From Bacteroidales bacterium (GTDB lineage Bacteria; Bacteroidota; Bacteroidia; Bacteroidales; UBA932), in contig JAFUDV010000013.1 in the NCBI GenBank assembly GCA_017464245.1, positions 1 to 64,000 on the forward strand: a stretch of 64,000 nucleotides of DNA, in the 5' to 3' direction. Position 1 is the stretch's first letter, and every line of letters begins with the position of its first letter. The position numbers were made by a program, and so were the translations under genes. The notes below the pieces were generated by a model that had not been told where the DNA came from, searched no databases, and saw only the letters and a program-made list of their open reading frames with translations. Below, piece after piece: positions 60,142 to 64,000 of this stretch.

Positions 60142-60707
60142 GCAGTTGACAGATACTTATACTTCCGCGCTTCGAAGTCGTAGAACGGGAATGACGGCAG
60201 TGTCGCATCCTTCTCTTTCCCGCCGTAGCGATAATCGAGACCGGGGTTCACGCCCGTCGCGGCAGCGTTGAACTCGCTTCCGAAGGGAGTGTAGTCGTTC
60301 GTCTGCTCCACAGTCCCGGTGGCATCCGCTACCGCGCGGATGTTCCCCTGGTGGTCCGTGATGTAGAAGTGCAGGCTGCCGTCCGTGGCATCGATGTAGC
60401 CGCCCTCGAAAAGAACCGTCTTCAGCTGGTTGTCCTCGAATATCAGGTTGCCGATGTATTCGGTGAAATGTTCGACGGAAAGCGGAATGCCATTCTCCCG
60501 GTAAGTCCATCTCTTCCGGCGAAGTTTCACACCGTCAGCCGCATAGCCGTAGGAAGCGTTGTGCCGAAGGACGTTATACGTCTCGTTTTCCTGATGGCCG
60601 GACTGGATGTATGAGGGCAGCCCCAGAAGGTTGTAGCGGAGGGTCTTTCCGGTCTGTTCGAAGTCTCCGAGCAGGTTGTGGTAATCCTTGTGGAGATAGA
60701 GGATCAT
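60087..60707 (-). pseudogene. Orphan Rhs core fragment
   Basis: From the ATG at 60707 (a GTG at 60767 is also in frame) it reads MILYLHKDYH, then from RYNLLGLPSY onward a near copy of the late core of the large Rhs protein, through TDHQGNIRAVADATGTVEQT, DYTPFGSEF and KEKDATLPSFPFYDFEAR. It breaks exactly after DFEAR, before the YNPAYARFTTMDPL motif that normally ends an Rhs core. The last 25 or so residues are read through the GGCGCAGGT repeat cluster. There is no toxin tip. It starts downstream of the immunity candidate on the same strand. It is probably a dead relic or a recombination donor rather than a functional gene. Confidence 0.7.
60164..60640. repeat. Rhs core duplication, copy 1
   Basis: About 477 bases nearly identical to 61876-62352, in the same orientation and offset by 1712 bases. 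Most differences are single bases, and several are silent. Confidence 0.8.
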
Positions 60708-60777
60708 AATTGCTGAGTGTCTGTTCTTTTCAATAAACAATAAGTGCCTCGTTCGGGAAATATCCACTTGGGGAACA

Positions 60778-61173
60778 TTACCTAATAAACCGATGGATTT
60801 TGTTTAATAATAATAACATAACCCATGCTGCTAATGGAACGATAAAAAAAATATATGCTTTTTTAAATGGCGCAGTTAGCAGAAAGACCATGGCATTCAA
60901 GACAATTAAAACAACAGCCTTTAAAATAGGATAATCATTTCGTGCAAGTTTATACCGCCAGCGATTATCATCTAAAGACGAAAAGACTTCAATTCCCAGA
61001 TGACATATCGCTGACATACTCATCAAACAGGCACTCTTATAGCAGCACATTATAAAAGAGTTATCCTCCAATAGCCATAAAATAATAGCCAATCCAAGGA
61101 TGAGCGCTATTTCCAGAAGCAGTATCTTTTGTATAAAACGTCTACTGGCGCTATTTATTCCTTCTTCCTTCAT
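60778..61173 (-). CDS. Small multi-pass membrane protein, candidate Rhs immunity protein
   Basis: From the ATG at 61173 (MKEEGINSASRR) 131 residues; a TTG seven codons upstream is also possible. About four membrane helices are visible: LLLEIALILGLAIILWLL, MCCYKSACLMSMSAICHLG, AVVLIVLNAMVFLL and AYIFFIVPLAAWVMLLLL, with a central charged loop. No family is recognised. The gene overlaps the 3' end of the Rhs gene by 23 bases and, like the Rhs tip, is much more AT-rich than the rest of the window. In polymorphic toxin systems the gene in this position is the cognate immunity gene; here that is inferred from position only. Confidence 0.6.
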   Translation of the reverse strand: MKEEGINSASRRFIQKILLLEIALILGLAIILWLLEDNSFIMCCYKSACLMSMSAICHLGIEVFSSLDDNRWRYKLARNDYPILKAVVLIVLNAMVFLLTAPFKKAYIFFIVPLAAWVMLLLLNKIHRFIR

Positions 61174-64000
61174 TATAAAGCAGAGAGTCTTCAAAAACAG
61201 ACAAAATAAAGTCAGTGGCAGCGCTTACTTCTGATTTTCTCTTATCACCATAGGTTTCTATTTTGTTCTTAGCTTTTTCCACTTCGGCTTGTCTAGACGC
61301 TTTAGGATTATTACCTCTAGCGATTCTTTCAGCGCGGTCGAGTCGATTCTCAAGTGTCCTCAACTCTCGTTTACCTCGACTACTGGCTTGTTTTGCTGAC
61401 TTTGCAGCAGATCCAAACAGAGAAGAACCTCCACCAATTGCAGCATCAGTAAGGGTTTCTTCAAATGAAACACTTCCTTCCGATGCATATTGTTTTACAA
61501 TACTTTCCGCACCACTGACAGCCGCCTCGGTCAATGCCTCACCAGCTACCACAGCTGCTTTACCGAGATCAGCCAGTGCCTTCACCTGCCTAACTTTTGA
61601 TACGAGACCTGCGCCCACCGCACCAGCACCTGCGGAAATAATAACGGATTTTACATCTATCTTATACCATTTCTCGCCTTGAATAAGATTTCCGCCAACT
61701 TGAGTAACAATATCCAGTCCTGCGCCCACTACCGCTCCTACAACCTGGGGAGAATTCCCCTCCGGATCCACCATATTCACCGGATCATTCGCACAATACG
61801 CATACGGACTGACGCTGTAATACTTCTCGCACAGCGGGTCCATCGTTGTGAAGCGGGCATAGGCGGGATTGTACATCCGCGCTTCGAAGTCGTAGAACGG
61901 GAATGACGGCAGCGTCGCGTCCTTCTCTTTCCCGCCGTAGCGATGGTCGAGACCGGGGTTCACGCCCGTCGCGGCAGACTCGAACTCGCTTCCGAAGGGA
62001 GTGTAGTCGTTCGTCTGCTCCACAGTCCCGGTGGCATCCGCTACCGCGCGGATGTTCCCCTGGTGGTCCGTGATGTAGAAGTGACGACTGCCGTCCGTGG
62101 CATCGATGTAGCCGCCCTCGAAAAGAACCGTCTTTAACTGATTGTCTTCGAATATCAGGTTGCCGATGTATTCGGTGAAATGTTCGACGGAAAGCGGAAT
62201 GCCGTTCTCCCGGTATGTCCATCTCTTCCGGCGAAGTTTCACACCGTCAGCCGCATAGCCGTAGGAAGCGTTGTACCGAAGGACGTTATACGTCTCGTTT
62301 TCCTGATGGCCGGACTGCATGTATGAGGGCAGCCCCAGCAGGTTGTAGCGGATAGCCTTCACGCCCCGGTTGTTGTCGTAAGAAAGGCGCCCCGCCACGT
62401 CATAGGCCAATACACGTGGATTCATCTCATAATAGGACGGAGGATTGAACACGGACGGATCGCCAAACGGGCCGGTACCGCCTCCGGTGGCGATCGATCC
62501 GACCCGGACAAGCCGGTTCCCGTCATACTGAAAACTGTTGCCACCGCCGTCCGCCCCCCGGCGTTCCGTCCGGTTTCCATGCGCATCGTAGGCGTAGGTC
62601 TCGGAGAACGCCCCTTCTCCTGCCGGTCCGGCATAGTCCGACGCGACCAGCCGGGAGAGGTTGTCGTACCCGAAGTCGTACCGATGTAGCGTATCCGTCC
62701 CAGACGACTGCCAGTCCATGCCGCTGATGTTGCCGGCCCACTGCGGCATGTTGCCTCCGGTGACGGGACGGACGTTATTGTAATACAACCGCTGCGTGAA
62801 CGCCCCGCCGGTATCCGCATCGTCCGTCGCCCCGACGGATATCCCCGTCAGCCAGGAACGGACGTTGTAGGCATAGCGCGTTTTCAAGCGCGGTTCTCCG
62901 TTACGAAGATCCATGGCCAGCCGCCCGGCGTCGTCATACCGCCGGTCCGCAATCAGCACGGAATCGCCGTAGTTCCAGCGATGCCTCGTCTCCAGGGGGC
63001 GGCTCCAAAGGTCGTAAGTATAGGAGTATTCTTCCCGCCTCGGATTCCCCGAGCCCGGGTGATGGACCAGTGTCCGGCCCGCCACCTCGCCGGTGAAGCG
63101 GTAGGACAGCTGTTCCTGCTCCATCCCGCCGGTGTGGGTCGCCCGGCGCGTCTCCACCGGTTGTCCCTTTTCATCGTACCAGTAGACTTCCCAAAGGAAC
63201 ATCTGGGAAGGGTTTTCCCATGCGGACGGATTGAACAATTCATGCGAATGGCCGGGCAGGTTCAGCACCCGCAGCAGCCTTCCGGTCCGCATCCCGGTGA
63301 CGTTCGCATAGGCGTTCTCCACCCCGGTCCGGATCTGTGCCGTGTCCAGCTGTCGGAACAGGGAATCCTGCGGAACTGCCCGGGGGAAAGAGTAATCGTC
63401 ATAGTAGTCCACCTCCAACACCGTAGGTTCCGTCAGTGCAATCCCTTTCGCGAAGTAGCCGAAGAGGCTGGTGTCCCGCATGGAGGGCCAGTCCCTTTCC
63501 GCAAGCACGAAACGGTCCGGGATGGATGCCGCCGCGGAATCGAAGTCGTTCCGGCAGGTCCCCCGGACACATTCCCGGCCGTGACGGTCTCCCAGCACGA
63601 AGCGGACCCGGCCCGCTTCGCGGTCGTCCGGTCCTTCTTCCAATACCGGGCGGTCGTTCTTGTCGTAGGCGTAACGGATCCAGCCACATCCGGGAAGGCG
63701 TTTGGCGATGCAGCGGCCCCTTTCATCGTACCCGTACAGGTACGCGTACCGGCGCATGGCGGTACTCGTGGCGGAGGAATAGTCCTGAAGGCCGCTTCCG
63801 GCAAGCGCTGATGACAGCAGCGGCGGCAGGACGGCCTGCAGGCGGCCGCCTTCATCGTAGAGGTAGTAGGTGTCCAGATACCGTTCCGAGCCGGTTGCAT
63901 CCCGGTTCACCTGCCGGGAGAGCACGGTCTGCCCAAGCAGGTCCTTGAATGTCAGGACAGTCCGCCCGTCTTCATCCTCGGACCGGTCCACGGTCAGCGA
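61151..64000 (-). CDS. Rhs/YD-repeat polymorphic toxin (3' part)
   Basis: The reading frame is open to the window edge, so the N-terminus is missing; 950 residues are visible. Many YD-type repeats (YRYDFGYDNLSRL-like, YAYDAHGNRTERRG) precede the Rhs core end TDHQGNIRAVADATG, DYTPFGSEF, YNPAYARFTTMDPL and NDPVNMVDPEGN. Rhs proteins form a cocoon that holds a C-terminal toxin. The last 200 residues (61151-61753) are that tip: a Gly/Ala-rich hydrophobic stretch (VVGAVVGAGLDIV, IISAGAGAVGAGL) and then a charged helical end (RTLENRLDRAERIARGNNPK). Its fold is not recognised, and its DNA is visibly AT-rich compared with the core. The secretion route (for example T6SS or T9SS) is not visible. Confidence 0.85.
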   Translation of the reverse strand, partial: SLTVDRSEDEDGRTVLTFKDLLGQTVLSRQVNRDATGSERYLDTYYLYDEGGRLQAVLPPLLSSALAGSGLQDYSSATSTAMRRYAYLYGYDERGRCIAKRLPGCGWIRYAYDKNDRPVLEEGPDDREAGRVRFVLGDRHGRECVRGTCRNDFDSAAASIPDRFVLAERDWPSMRDTSLFGYFAKGIALTEPTVLEVDYYDDYSFPRAVPQDSLFRQLDTAQIRTGVENAYANVTGMRTGRLLRVLNLPGHSHELFNPSAWENPSQMFLWEVYWYDEKGQPVETRRATHTGGMEQEQLSYRFTGEVAGRTLVHHPGSGNPRREEYSYTYDLWSRPLETRHRWNYGDSVLIADRRYDDAGRLAMDLRNGEPRLKTRYAYNVRSWLTGISVGATDDADTGGAFTQRLYYNNVRPVTGGNMPQWAGNISGMDWQSSGTDTLHRYDFGYDNLSRLVASDYAGPAGEGAFSETYAYDAHGNRTERRGADGGGNSFQYDGNRLVRVGSIATGGGTGPFGDPSVFNPPSYYEMNPRVLAYDVAGRLSYDNNRGVKAIRYNLLGLPSYMQSGHQENETYNVLRYNASYGYAADGVKLRRKRWTYRENGIPLSVEHFTEYIGNLIFEDNQLKTVLFEGGYIDATDGSRHFYITDHQGNIRAVADATGTVEQTNDYTPFGSEFESAATGVNPGLDHRYGGKEKDATLPSFPFYDFEARMYNPAYARFTTMDPLCEKYYSVSPYAYCANDPVNMVDPEGNSPQVVGAVVGAGLDIVTQVGGNLIQGEKWYKIDVKSVIISAGAGAVGAGLVSKVRQVKALADLGKAAVVAGEALTEAAVSGAESIVKQYASEGSVSFEETLTDAAIGGGSSLFGSAAKSAKQASSRGKRELRTLENRLDRAERIARGNNPKASRQAEVEKAKNKIETYGDKRKSEVSAATDFILSVFEDSLLYNEGRRNK
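61876..62352. repeat. Rhs core duplication, copy 2
   Basis: The copy inside the large Rhs gene matching 60164-60640. Its left end sits at the DFEAR codons just before the YNPAYARFTTMDPL motif. Confidence 0.8.

Noticed and set aside
59981..64000. Insertion sequence or prophage at the window end
   Set aside because: No transposase, integrase, terminal inverted repeats or phage genes; the duplicated DNA is Rhs core only.

Overview
The window is GC-rich Bacteroidota DNA, most likely order Bacteroidales. The evidence is a SusC/SusD pair, many lipoprotein glycosidases, GLUG and DUF1735 lipoproteins, a DUF6377-type regulator, and promoter boxes of the form TAnnTTTG at most transcription-unit starts. 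No tRNA, rRNA, CRISPR array or insertion sequence was recognised, and no stretch over 300 bases lacks a gene. The genus cannot be fixed by eye; an uncultured high-GC gut lineage is a guess.

Layout. 57-10581 (minus): a run encoding a small unknown protein, GH125, GH92, GH130, an FGE-like/BNR fusion, a second GH92 and a ROK kinase. 10628-11425: a double palindrome and a plus-strand RNA ligase that ends at its nucleotidyltransferase domain. 11412-19136 (minus): GH3, GH2 and a third GH92. 19212-27785: mainly housekeeping (RNase R, RdgB, RecO, an S41 protease) plus a 1078-residue multi-cofactor oxidoreductase. 27787-29412 (minus): a membrane-spanning regulator divergent from a tightly packed nine-gene plus-strand operon at 29657-45905. 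That operon holds SusC, SusD, three related GLUG lipoproteins, a phosphodiester glycosidase (NAGPA/DUF2233), a histidine phosphatase, a histidine phosphatase-NAGPA fusion and an EEP-fold phosphatase. 45902-48156 (minus): polyprenyl synthase and a U32 protein. 48295-53977 (minus): a MacB-type efflux operon. 54092-57342 (minus): an acyl-CoA ligase and two paralogous deoxynucleoside kinases. 57412-59923 (plus): an MBL hydrolase and RecJ. 59981-64000: a repeat cluster, an orphan Rhs fragment, a candidate immunity gene and the 3' part of a large Rhs/YD-repeat gene that runs off the window.

How the parts may work together (inference). SusCD and the GLUG lipoproteins would capture a phosphorylated glycan. 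The NAGPA domains would cut sugar-1-phosphate diesters and the phosphatases would remove the exposed monoester. The GH92, GH125, GH2 and GH3 exo-enzymes would trim the dephosphorylated arms, and GH130 and the ROK kinase would act on released products in the cytoplasm. Mannose-phosphate glycans (fungal phosphomannan, or N-glycans carrying GlcNAc-P-Man) fit best, but nothing in the sequence proves the substrate.
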